From: FEN-727 sp036508635
GTDB lineage: Bacteria; Actinomycetota; Geothermincolia; Fen-727; Anoxymicrobiaceae
Direction: 5' to 3'
Length of the DNA stretch: 10,346 bases
NCBI GenBank assembly: GCA_036508635.1
Contig: DATCGY010000264.1
Location: forward strand, 1-10,346
The notes under the pieces were generated by a model. That model worked only from the letters and a program-made list of their open reading frames with translations. It ran no database searches and had not been told where the DNA came from. Shown here one piece after another: positions 1 through 6,438 of this stretch. How positions within the stretch are numbered: the first letter of the stretch is position 1; every line of letters starts with the position of its first letter. The position numbers and the translations under genes are program-made.

Positions 1-1029
1 GCCTTCCAGAAGCGCCGATGCGGGGTCGCCGATCTTGGCGAGGACCTCGTTGAAACCAACGACTGCCGCCCTGCGCGCGAACATCGGCGTGCGGTTGTAT
101 ATTTTTCGACTCAGGAGCCTCGGCTTCCAGCCGGTCAGGGATTTGTTGAACTCGTTCCACGCGTCCCTCTTGTCGTCGACGGCCATGGCCGCGATCTTGC
201 CCGAGACAAGGCCCCCATGAACGCCGAAGAGCGCGAACGGTTCCATCATTCCGGAAATCGTGCCGGCCAGGATCTTGCCGCCCACGAGCAGCCTCGGGTT
301 CGTGAGCTTGGCCGTGGGTGTCGGTCCATAGCCTTCGAGCCACTCCGTGTACCTGAACCCCTGTGTCTTCTCTATCTCGCGCTCGAACGTGGCGAAGGCC
401 TTCTTGGATATCGGGTTCCGTGTGAAGAAGAACATCATGTCGACGCCGTTCAGGGACGCCCAGTAGGCGTAGTCGCTGGTGTAATTGTTGAAGTAGATGA
501 GCGCCTCGGAATCGCGGCCCGCGGTGCGCCCCTTTCCCCCGAAGCAGTACCCCATCTCGTAGGGCACCCCGAGTGCGTCGAAGCTCTCGGCGTAGAGCCC
601 GGTAGCGATAATGGTGTCACGTGGCATTGTCGCTATTTCGCCTTGTCCAAGCACGGGTTGCTCGAATTCGACGACTACGCCCTCTGACTGCGCGATGTCG
701 AGCAGGTAGCCCTCAAGCCCGGTCTTTCGCGGCCCTCTCTCGACGCAGCAGAGATTCGTCCCGGCGATGGGGACGTCGTACTCCCTGCCCCAGAAATACC
801 CGGTTAGCGACTTGCACTTCTTTATCTGCGGCTCGCCGAGCGGTATGCCGATGTAGGCCCCCAGCGTCTCGGGATTCATGGGGGTGACGTCGACCGCGGG
901 CCATCTTTCAGGCTGCCCCCCAACCGTCTTGTACTTCTCGAGAATGCGAACCTTCCTGCCCGTTCGCGCGATATTGATCGCCGCGACCAGCCCGGACAGA
1001 CCTGCGCCTACGATAAGCTGCTCAGCCAT
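1..1029 (-). CDS. FAD-dependent oxidoreductase, partial at the C-terminus (runs off left edge)
   Basis: The minus strand reads open from an ATG at 1029 to the window edge: 343 codons without a stop. The N-terminus is a Rossmann FAD-binding fold, with G-A-G-L-S-G at residues 8-13 followed by L-V-A-A-I-N, and an acidic residue ending the second strand (ILEKYK). A D-T-I-I-A-T-G motif, typical of the second dinucleotide-contacting segment, lies mid-protein. Near residue 255 comes G-T-I-S-G-M-M-E-P-F-A-L-F-G-V-H-G, which resembles the late FAD-binding segment of geranylgeranyl-reductase/FMO-like flavoproteins. It is clearly paralogous to the plus-strand gene at 1855-2928 (357 aa), so only the last few residues are probably missing. 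A purine-rich site (GAGGAGGGGGAGCAGGA) precedes the ATG. The start overlaps the end of the upstream iron-sulfur flavoprotein gene by 22 bp, which suggests translational coupling. The substrate is unknown; a flavin redox reaction is the safe claim. Confidence 0.85.
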   Translation of the reverse strand, partial: MAEQLIVGAGLSGLVAAINIARTGRKVRILEKYKTVGGQPERWPAVDVTPMNPETLGAYIGIPLGEPQIKKCKSLTGYFWGREYDVPIAGTNLCCVERGPRKTGLEGYLLDIAQSEGVVVEFEQPVLGQGEIATMPRDTIIATGLYAESFDALGVPYEMGYCFGGKGRTAGRDSEALIYFNNYTSDYAYWASLNGVDMMFFFTRNPISKKAFATFEREIEKTQGFRYTEWLEGYGPTPTAKLTNPRLLVGGKILAGTISGMMEPFALFGVHGGLVSGKIAAMAVDDKRDAWNEFNKSLTGWKPRLLSRKIYNRTPMFARRAAVVGFNEVLAKIGDPASALLEG

Positions 1030-1646
1030 TCCTGCTCCCCCTCCTCGTGCTCGGGCGGATGCACGAGCCGGGCTCCGGCGTCCCTGCACTCGGCAAGCGC
1101 TCCCGGAACTTCTTTGATGGCGCCTTTGTCGTCAACATTGAAGTAGCACACTCGCTCGCGGTGCGATATCTCGAGCATTCCAAAGAAGTAACGAACGGTG
1201 GGAAGGGCGTGGTCGAACACGTCCGGCCTCTTGAATCCTGCCGCCGACAGCCAGAGCCCCCGGCGCTCGGCCCTTTTCTCAACGGGCACGGTGTGCTCCT
1301 TGAGTACGTATTTCTTTGCCCAGCAGCACTGTAGCCGATCGATGAGGATCTTTGCCTGGGCGGCGAGGTTCATGCTGAATATCGGGGCGGCGAGGATTAT
1401 CCCCTCGTAGGAGAGGAGCTTGGGATAGAGACCCTGCATGTCGTCCTGCTGCACGCACTTGCCGGTCTTGAAGCACGCGTTGCACGCCTGGCAGGGGTGG
1501 ATGTCTAGGCGGGCTACATAGACCTTCTCGACCGAGGCGCCATACCCGGTGGCACCCACGAGCGCGCTATCTAGCATCAGGTCCGTGTTGCCGCCTTTCC
1601 TGGGGCTGCACGCGAGCCCGAGAACCCTGAAGTCGCCTTCGGCCAT
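1008..1646 (-). CDS. Iron-sulfur flavoprotein / NADPH-dependent FMN reductase family protein
   Basis: This is a 212-aa flavodoxin-fold protein. The N-terminus has the strand-loop typical of FMN reductases, V-L-G-L-A-C-S-P-R-K-G-G-N-T at residues 8-21, where the S-P-R-x-G-G-N-T loop binds FMN phosphate. A compact cysteine motif follows, C52-x2-C55-x2-C58-x5-C64, matching the 4Fe-4S site of archaeal and bacterial Isf-type flavoproteins. The next segment (G-I-I-L-A-A-P-I-F) is the usual loop that contacts the flavin ring. Isf proteins move single electrons between ferredoxin-like carriers and two-electron partners. A longer reading from a TTG at 1682 exists, but the ATG at 1646 has a GGGGAGG site 6 bp upstream and begins where the family begins. 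The gene overlaps the downstream FAD oxidoreductase by 22 bp, so the two are probably co-expressed and may form one electron path (inference). Confidence 0.85.
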   Translation of the reverse strand: MAEGDFRVLGLACSPRKGGNTDLMLDSALVGATGYGASVEKVYVARLDIHPCQACNACFKTGKCVQQDDMQGLYPKLLSYEGIILAAPIFSMNLAAQAKILIDRLQCCWAKKYVLKEHTVPVEKRAERRGLWLSAAGFKRPDVFDHALPTVRYFFGMLEISHRERVCYFNVDDKGAIKEVPGALAECRDAGARLVHPPEHEEGEQEWLSSLS

Positions 1647-1691
1647 GACAAGCCTCCCCGTGGGATCGAAATGGTGTACCAAGCCTCACTC

Positions 1692-1697
1692 ATTATA
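1692..1697 (-). promoter_or_regulatory. Candidate -10 box for the iron-sulfur flavoprotein operon
   Basis: The minus strand reads TATAAT here, a perfect -10 consensus about 45 bp upstream of the ATG at 1646. I see no convincing -35 box at 16-18 bp spacing, so the call rests on one hexamer in a GC-rich context plus a sensible position. Confidence 0.35.
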
Positions 1698-1744
1698 TCG
1701 AGCCGAAGCGAGCCGGGAACCCCGCGCGGGTAAAAATATGCAGG

Positions 1745-1840
1745 TGCCGGCTTGGATGCCGGCCCGGGCTGTTTGATAGAATCTAGCCGGTCGTCGGATC
1801 AAGATGCATGCCGGCTGGTGCGATCCAACCGCACCGGTGC
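1745..1840. promoter_or_regulatory. Divergent intergenic region with TGCCGGC repeats and palindrome
   Basis: Three copies of TGCCGGC lie at 1745-1751, 1757-1763 and 1809-1815, the first two spaced 12 bp apart. A perfect 10-bp palindrome, GCACCGGTGC, sits at 1831-1840, just before the ribosome binding site of the plus-strand gene. An inverted repeat, GGTGCG (1817-1822) and CGCACC (1830-1835), overlaps that palindrome. These could be operator half-sites for a regulator shared by the divergent paralogues, or a leader hairpin that affects translation. In GC-rich DNA short GC repeats also arise by chance, so function is unproven. Confidence 0.35.
1752..1782 (+). promoter_or_regulatory. Weak candidate promoter for the plus-strand FAD oxidoreductase
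   Basis: TTGGAT at 1752-1757 and TAGAAT at 1777-1782 are separated by 19 bp, longer than the 17-bp optimum. Transcription would start near 1790 and leave a leader of about 65 bases that includes the palindrome at 1831-1840. The -10 matches 5 of 6 positions; the -35 is poorer. Confidence 0.25.
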
Positions 1841-1854
1841 AAATTGGAGGTTTG

Positions 1855-2928
1855 ATGAAAGAGCAACTCATCATCGGGGCAGGTCTCTCCGGGCTTGTGG
1901 CGGCAATCAACCTCGCGCGGGAAGGGTACGAAGTCACAGTGAGGGAGCGCCGCAAGGAAGTAGGCGGCGAGACAGACCTCAAGGGGCTCGAGGGCAAGAT
2001 AATAAACATCGGAGACGGAACACCTATAGACGTGGCGCGCATGGAAAAATACACAGGCATCGACCTCTCCCCCGTCGTTACGCCCCTCCGGTCGGTGCGA
2101 AACCACATGTACGGCAAGACGTTCGACCTGGATTTTCCCCCCGGGATCCCGACGTTCCTTGTCGAGCGCGGGCCGAGGCCGACGTCACTGGATGTGTACC
2201 TCTACCAGATCGCTTGCTTGGAGGGAGTGAATTTCCAGTTCAACGATACCGTCACGGAGTTCGACGATCTACCTCCCGACACTATCATCGCGACCGGGCT
2301 CTTCGGCGATTCCTGGGGCGAGCTGGGTGTCCCGCACGTGCCCGTATACGGCTATATAGCGATGGGAGAAACCGAGGACCTAAGTGCCATGGTCATCGTC
2401 TACTTCGACGAGTACACGCGCGACTACGCGTTCTATTCGCAGGTCAACGGGGCGCGGGGCGCGGTTCTTTTCTCGCGGGGAACACCGCTGGACAAAGCCG
2501 TTCAGGACAGGTTCCGCCTGCAGTTGGCGGAAAACGACGAGATAATCTTCGACGAGTGGGACACCGTAGACGTGGGCGCCCTGCCGGTCGAGACGTGGCG
2601 AAACCCGAGGCTCTTCGCGAAGAACTACATCCTCACCGGCACCCTCTCCGGCAGCATCGACCCGTTCCTGCTTTTCGGCGTGCACGGGGCGCTTGTATCC
2701 GGAAAGATCGCCGCGATCGCGGTCCGCGACCACCAGAGGGGCCTCGAGGAGTTCAAGAGGATCAACAGGATGTTCCCCCAGGGCTACCTCGTGTCGTGGA
2801 TATACAGGCACATGCCCATGCCGGTCTTGAAACGCGCCGCCTGGATGGGGATGAAGAGCTTTAGCGCGATGGCACCGGTTGTCGGCGACAGGCTCTTCAG
2901 CCTCCTCCCCGGTTACGGCAAGTTGTAA
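1855..2928 (+). CDS. FAD-dependent oxidoreductase, paralogue of the divergent minus-strand gene
   Basis: This is a 357-aa flavoprotein. The FAD-binding Rossmann motif G-A-G-L-S-G is at residues 8-13, with L-V-A-A-I-N-L-A-R after it. A D-T-I-I-A-T-G-L-F motif occurs mid-protein, and near residues 260-286 is T-G-T-L-S-G-S-I-D-P-F-L-L-F-G-V-H-G followed by A-L-V-S-G-K-I-A-A. The same three blocks occur in the gene at 1-1029, so the pair arose by duplication. The late block aligns in style with the G-D-A-A-G...P...G-x-G-I segment of geranylgeranyl-reductase-like enzymes, but has Thr where that family has Asp. I chose the ATG at 1855 because TTGGAGG lies 5 bp upstream and the paralogue starts at the same residue; an ATG at 1804 would add 17 unconserved residues. 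It ends in an A/M/L-rich tail without a clear membrane segment. It is followed at once by a GC-rich repeat and a convergent gene. The substrate is unknown; polyprenyl, lipid or aromatic substrates are possible. Confidence 0.85.
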   Translation: MKEQLIIGAGLSGLVAAINLAREGYEVTVRERRKEVGGETDLKGLEGKIINIGDGTPIDVARMEKYTGIDLSPVVTPLRSVRNHMYGKTFDLDFPPGIPTFLVERGPRPTSLDVYLYQIACLEGVNFQFNDTVTEFDDLPPDTIIATGLFGDSWGELGVPHVPVYGYIAMGETEDLSAMVIVYFDEYTRDYAFYSQVNGARGAVLFSRGTPLDKAVQDRFRLQLAENDEIIFDEWDTVDVGALPVETWRNPRLFAKNYILTGTLSGSIDPFLLFGVHGALVSGKIAAIAVRDHQRGLEEFKRINRMFPQGYLVSWIYRHMPMPVLKRAAWMGMKSFSAMAPVVGDRLFSLLPGYGKL

Positions 2929-2931
2929 TCT

Positions 2932-2967
2932 CCTCCCCCTTCAGGTGGGAGGGTCAGGGTGGGGGTG
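2932..2967 (+). repeat. Dispersed GC-rich intergenic repeat, copy A
   Basis: This pyrimidine-rich arm (CCTCCCCCTT), purine arm and conserved tail (GTCAGGGTGGGGGTG) recur at 9974-10008 in the same orientation. Here the palindrome is degenerate (CCTCCCCCTTCAGGTGGGAGG). It lies 3 bp after a stop codon and between convergent genes, so it may also act as a transcription terminator, although no T-tract follows. Confidence 0.7.
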
Positions 2968-2983
2968 GAGTCAACGCCACTCG

Positions 2984-3538
2984 TCAATCGCCCTGTTCCG
3001 TTTCTTTCCTGGCTTCCCCGGCGTAGCCTGCAAGCCGGTCCCACCTCAGGAAAACGAGCGCCGCAAGAAACGTCATGTAGATCGCTCCGACCAGCCAGCC
3101 GGCGTAGAACGACAGTACGATCGGTAACGCCGAGAAAGGGGCCGACACCATCTGCACCACCGAGTACGTGGGACGTATCAATACAATTATCGCCGCGAAC
3201 ACCACGAGGATCAGCGCCGGTACGACCGGGTACAACCCCGTGATAACCAGGAACAGAAAAAAGGAGAAAACAAGCGCTAGATCCGCCGGGATATCGACCC
3301 TGGAGACCCACGAAGGAGGCGTCCCGGAGCTCCTCGCCAGTGCGCCGTCGAACGTATCGGTGAGCCAACCCACGAAGACTGCGACGATCGCCGCCTTCAG
3401 CGCAGCCGGGCCGGCGAAGAGACCGAGGCACACGATGAAGACCGCCGTCGCCAGGCGGAAAAGCGTAAGACAATCCGCCAGGAAGCGCAGTGACTGGTAC
3501 TGTTCGTTTTCGTCGCTGGCAATCTCCTGCGCGCTCAT
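2984..3538 (-). CDS. CDP-alcohol phosphatidyltransferase family membrane protein
   Basis: This is a 184-aa integral membrane protein with about five hydrophobic segments. The catalytic signature D-x2-D-G-x2-A-R-x8-G-x3-D-x3-D is present at residues 61-86: D61, D64, G65, A68, R69, D82 and D86 all sit at exact spacing. The usual Gly at position 78 is Val. The four Asp bind the divalent metal and CDP-alcohol in this family, so the protein is probably still an enzyme that moves a phosphoalcohol from a CDP-linked donor (for example CDP-diacylglycerol) to a hydroxyl acceptor. Members include phosphatidylglycerophosphate, phosphatidylinositol-phosphate and cardiolipin synthases; the exact product cannot be told. 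A TTG at 3544 is a possible earlier start, but the ATG at 3538 with GAGGA upstream is preferred. It is convergent with the FAD oxidoreductase gene and has no operon partner in the window. Confidence 0.85.
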   Translation of the reverse strand: MSAQEIASDENEQYQSLRFLADCLTLFRLATAVFIVCLGLFAGPAALKAAIVAVFVGWLTDTFDGALARSSGTPPSWVSRVDIPADLALVFSFFLFLVITGLYPVVPALILVVFAAIIVLIRPTYSVVQMVSAPFSALPIVLSFYAGWLVGAIYMTFLAALVFLRWDRLAGYAGEARKETEQGD

Positions 3539-3585
3539 ACTCAACTGATCCTCAACAGCAAACCGGGACGCGTCTTCAACTGGTG

Positions 3586-3591
3586 ATTATA
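3586..3591 (-). promoter_or_regulatory. Candidate -10 box for the CDP-alcohol phosphatidyltransferase gene
   Basis: The minus strand reads TATAAT inside a locally AT-rich patch (3585-3599), about 50 bp upstream of the ATG at 3538. No good -35 is visible at normal spacing. Confidence 0.35.
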
Positions 3592-3643
3592 TATTATTGC
3601 AGATGAGACGGACCCGGGTCGGATCAGCCGGAAGCGAGCCCGG

Positions 3644-3935
3644 TCACACGCTTCGCTTCGCCTTTTTCGACGCCGCTTTCCTTAGTGCCGGACGGGGTGC
3701 CGTCATCTGCTCGGCCACCAGTTCGTTGAAATGCGTGCGGAGCCAGAGGTCGATACGGATGTTTACCATCTCGGGATTCTCCGCCGGTGTAGCATGGCTC
3801 CCACCCGGGATGAGGGTGAACTCAGCGCCTTTTATCTTTTCGTGCATAGCGTCGGCGATGCGCCGGGGTGTCCATGTGTCTCTCGACCCGCATATGCCTG
3901 TTGAGCATCCGCGTCTCCTCGTTGTCCGGCAAGAG
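3644..3935 (-). pseudogene. Decayed alpha/beta-hydrolase C-terminal remnant
   Basis: From 3889 to 3644 the minus strand encodes a typical alpha/beta-hydrolase ending. G-S-R-D-T-W-T-P-R-R-I-A-D-A-M supplies the acid-residue loop (G-x-x-D-x-x-x-P), then I-P-G-G-S-H-A supplies the catalytic His, then an A-E-x-P-E-x-V-N-x-R-I helix and a Lys/Arg-rich tail. Upstream the reading switches frame: from 3935 another frame reads L-L-P-D-N-E-E-T-R-M-L-N, which resembles part of a cap region, and a TGA at 3936-3938 lies just before it. The strands between the cap and the acid loop, the nucleophile elbow (G-x-S-x-G) and the N-terminal half are absent. I read this as a pseudogene with an internal deletion, a frameshift and loss of the 5' half. 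A short ATG-started ORF (3847-3644) remains, but it lacks the acid and nucleophile and is unlikely to be functional. Confidence 0.6.
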
Positions 3936-4049
3936 TCATGATTTGAATCGGATTATCGACGAATGGAGTTGAATTATTCCTGGCTGACGCAAGTCTCGTG
4001 TAAGCTTGACGAGCATTGTGATCGACGAGAGATGGAGGTTCATTCCCTG

Positions 4050-4772
4050 ATGAATACCGCAGACGAGAAATGGATCTGCTATTTCGAGCGCCCGGGGCCG
4101 GTCAACACCAGGAAGACCCTCGAGTGCTGCAAGCGCAGGGCTGAAGAGCTGGGCCTCTCGACGGTCGTCATCGCGAGCTTGCGGGGGGAGAGTGCCTCGC
4201 TCGCCGTCGAGCTGTTCGAAGGGGCGGGGCTCAGAGTCGTCGCAGTCACCATACCTCCCGGGGCGTTCTGGGTCGTGGATTCGCTCACTAACGACCTCTG
4301 GAAGGACATCCCTGAATTCCGGATGCAGAAGGAAGAGTGGGAGAAAGCGAGCCTCGGGCGAGTCCGCATGGACATGGATGCCGAGACCGAAAGCCGGCTG
4401 GCCGATGCTGGCGCGACCGTCGTGAGGGGCACTATTCCTTTCTACGGCATCGGCACCTCGCTGACGGCCCGCTTCAAGGGACTTAACTACGAGCAGTACT
4501 TCACCGAGGCTCTGAGACTGATCTCGGGTGGGATGATAGTCTGCGTGGAGGTGGCTATCATGGCGGCCGATGCGAACGCGATTCCGGCGGACCAGGAAGT
4601 GGTTGTTGCCGCGGGAACATCGATGGGGCTGGACACCGCCGTGGTGATGCGGCCTTCCACAAGCCTGACGTTCGCCGATCCCGGGGCCGGACTCGAGATC
4701 CGGGAGATAATCGCTATCCCACGCGAGAAGCCCAAGTACTCGCCCGAAGGTGTCGGAGAAGAATACCTGTAG
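4050..4772 (+). CDS. Pyruvate-kinase C-terminal-like conserved protein (COG1751 type)
   Basis: This is a 240-aa soluble protein. Features that recall the COG1751 family are Y-F-E-R-P-G-P-V-N-T near the start, V-V-I-A-S-L-R-G-E-S-A near residues 39-49, and near the end D-A-N-A-I-P-A-D-Q-E-V-V-V-A-A-G-T with G-L-D-T-A-V-V-M. That fold is like the C-terminal alpha/beta domain of pyruvate kinase and often stands alone in archaea and anaerobic bacteria. Its biochemical role is not established; a phosphate- or nucleotide-binding role is suggested only by the fold. The ATG at 3963 is possible, but the family-like sequence begins at the ATG at 4050, which has GGAGGT about 10 bp upstream. An ATG at 4032 is another alternative. 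There is no close operon partner: the next gene begins 140 bp downstream. Confidence 0.75.
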   Translation: MNTADEKWICYFERPGPVNTRKTLECCKRRAEELGLSTVVIASLRGESASLAVELFEGAGLRVVAVTIPPGAFWVVDSLTNDLWKDIPEFRMQKEEWEKASLGRVRMDMDAETESRLADAGATVVRGTIPFYGIGTSLTARFKGLNYEQYFTEALRLISGGMIVCVEVAIMAADANAIPADQEVVVAAGTSMGLDTAVVMRPSTSLTFADPGAGLEIREIIAIPREKPKYSPEGVGEEYL

Positions 4773-4864
4773 CGTGTTACGTCCCCACGCACCGCACCCA
4801 AAGCAGAAGAGACTCTCCGTCCAAAAATACTTTCCACATCTTCCCTTCTCGGGGTGGGAGACAT

Positions 4865-4870
4865 TAGAAT
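4865..4870 (+). promoter_or_regulatory. Candidate -10 box before the flavoprotein/iron-sulfur operon
   Basis: TAGAAT matches the -10 consensus at 5 of 6 positions, about 42 bp before the TTG start at 4913. No good -35 is seen. The rest of the 140-bp gap (4773-4912) holds only a weak 5-bp stem right after the previous stop (4772-4776 with 4786-4790) and no T-tract. Confidence 0.25.
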
Positions 4871-4912
4871 AGGTGCCGCTTACCCGTCATCGAATGGGAA
4901 GGGGGCCTCGTC

Positions 4913-6436
4913 TTGACGACAGTTCTCACGTCACCTGTCGATAGCAAGCTGGTGGAGCGGGCACGCCAGGAGCTTGTCGACGCTCTCGGGGAAGAAAAGG
5001 TAACCACCAACAAGGCGATTCGATACGGTTATTCCGGCACGGCGCTTCCACTGCCGAAAGTCATTCCGGACATGGTCGTACGGCCTCTATCCGTCGAGGA
5101 CGTTCAGGTCGTCCTGAGGATCGCCGACAAGCTCGTCATCCCTGTCACGCCTATCTCGAGCGGCACGCTCGAGCCATCCGTCATCCCGCGGGCCGGGGGG
5201 ATAGTGCTCGACATGTACGGGATGGACCAGATCATCGAGATCAACACCGACGCGGCGTATGCCGTGATCGAGCCCGGGGTCGGCCTGGGCAAGCTGGTGC
5301 GGGCCATTCGGCCGCACGGTTTCCGCGTGACGCTCGGCTCGTACCCGCCGGGGAACTCGGTGCTCGGGAACTATCACCTAAAGGGCAACGGCAGCCACCG
5401 CGCCTCGGGCATCGACTCGGAGGTCCTTGGGCTCGAGGTCGTCCTGCCGGACGGCACCATCGTACGCACCGGCTCCAAGGCGTTCGAGGACACCTACCCC
5501 GGCCAGGGCTGGCATGCGCCCTGGGGCCCTCTTCCCGATCTGCGCGGCATATTCATGAACGCATGCGGAACCCTGGGTATCATCACCAAGATGGCGACGC
5601 GCATGTACGCGCTCAACGACGTGCAGGCACTCCCTGTCGTCGGATTTGACAACTTCGCCGACTCGGTCGACTTCATGAAGACCGTCTCCAGGGCCAACCT
5701 CGTCGAGCACTGCGTGACCTGGCACTGGGGGCTTTACACAGTAATGAACAACCTGGCGGCCGAAGAAGGAGCCGCCGACTCCGCAGATATGCTTAAGGTC
5801 CTGACCACCGAGCCCTGGCAACACCCGGGTGATCGGCCGTACTGCCTCGCGCTCAACATCATGACCGGCTACGAAGAGGACATCGACGCTCACACCAGGC
5901 TGATAGAGCGAATTGCAAAGGGCCTGGGCGGCAGGCCGATGAACGACGAACTGATCGAGAGGTTCCCGGGAACTTGGGACTACTACAAGACTTACGGAAT
6001 AGAGCACGAGCCGTGCATCCACTTCATGAAGGGGTTCGCGCTCGGATACGGCTTCATGCATATCGCGTTCGCCGAACCGAAGAACGTCGTCGAGCTCGAA
6101 AAGTTCGGGCTGGAGTATATATGGAACCGGGGCTTGCAGTACGGCACCACCTACTACAGCCACTGCACAGACCAGGGACGCAGCTTTTTCCTTCGCATCA
6201 CCCCGTTCGTCGACCCGGCGGACGAGAAAGAGCACGAAAAGGCGGTGGAGATTTATAGCGGCTACCTCGAAGAAGCGATGAAGCGCTACGGTGCGACCCC
6301 GATCCGCTACGACGGCATCCACAACTACGTTGACAAGGCCGGGGGCTTCGGGGAGCTGATGAGGCGCATCAAGAAGGCGGTCGACCCCAACAACATCCTC
6401 AACCCCGGACTCAAGATGTACGAGGGGGGGTGGTAG
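4913..6436 (+). CDS. FAD-binding oxidoreductase, VAO/4-cresol dehydrogenase-like (PCMH domain)
   Basis: This is a 507-aa flavoprotein. A PCMH-type FAD-binding domain spans roughly residues 35-230: V-V-R-P-L-S-V-E-D-V at its start, P-I-S-S-G-T in the pyrophosphate loop, I-E-P-G-V-G-L-G-K-L, a G-N-Y-H-L-K-G-N-G-S-H segment, L-E-V-V-L-P-D-G and finally C-G-T-L-G-I-I-T-K-M. The C-terminal substrate domain ends in D-P-N-N-I-L-N-P-G-L, the usual end of GlcD/VAO-family enzymes. The G-I-F-M-N-A-C-G-T-L-G stretch is most like 4-cresol dehydrogenase and vanillyl-alcohol-oxidase subunits, which oxidise phenolic or alkyl alcohol carbons. Whether FAD is covalent cannot be told. Translation appears to start at TTG, with a GGGAAGGGGG site about 8 bp upstream; the nearby ATG at 4894 is out of frame. 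The gene is followed 2 bp later by an iron-sulfur protein, the likely electron acceptor, as in GlcD-GlcF pairs. Confidence 0.85.
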   Translation: MTTVLTSPVDSKLVERARQELVDALGEEKVTTNKAIRYGYSGTALPLPKVIPDMVVRPLSVEDVQVVLRIADKLVIPVTPISSGTLEPSVIPRAGGIVLDMYGMDQIIEINTDAAYAVIEPGVGLGKLVRAIRPHGFRVTLGSYPPGNSVLGNYHLKGNGSHRASGIDSEVLGLEVVLPDGTIVRTGSKAFEDTYPGQGWHAPWGPLPDLRGIFMNACGTLGIITKMATRMYALNDVQALPVVGFDNFADSVDFMKTVSRANLVEHCVTWHWGLYTVMNNLAAEEGAADSADMLKVLTTEPWQHPGDRPYCLALNIMTGYEEDIDAHTRLIERIAKGLGGRPMNDELIERFPGTWDYYKTYGIEHEPCIHFMKGFALGYGFMHIAFAEPKNVVELEKFGLEYIWNRGLQYGTTYYSHCTDQGRSFFLRITPFVDPADEKEHEKAVEIYSGYLEEAMKRYGATPIRYDGIHNYVDKAGGFGELMRRIKKAVDPNNILNPGLKMYEGGW

Positions 6437-6438
6437 AG

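Noticed and set aside
217..687. Plus-strand open frame opposite the partial FAD oxidoreductase
   Set aside because: It is antisense to a gene with clear paralogy and motifs, and has no domain of its own.
1752..2864. Plus-strand open frame (370 codons) overlapping the FAD oxidoreductase in another frame
   Set aside because: It is Arg/Gly/Pro-rich low-complexity shadow coding; the in-frame product at 1855-2928 carries real FAD motifs and a ribosome binding site.
3597..3941. Plus-strand 114-codon open frame across the hydrolase remnant
   Set aside because: The recognisable protein similarity is on the minus strand, and this frame shows no motif.
4840..4862. Possible third copy of the GC-rich repeat (CTTCCCTTCTCGGGGTGGGAG)
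   Set aside because: It shares only a loose pyrimidine/purine layout with the two real copies and lacks the conserved GTCAGGGTGGGGGTG tail.
5378..6322. Long minus-strand open frame (314 codons) antisense to the VAO-like flavoprotein
   Set aside because: It is a mirror of a well-supported GC-rich gene on the other strand, has no recognisable domain and no ribosome binding site of note.
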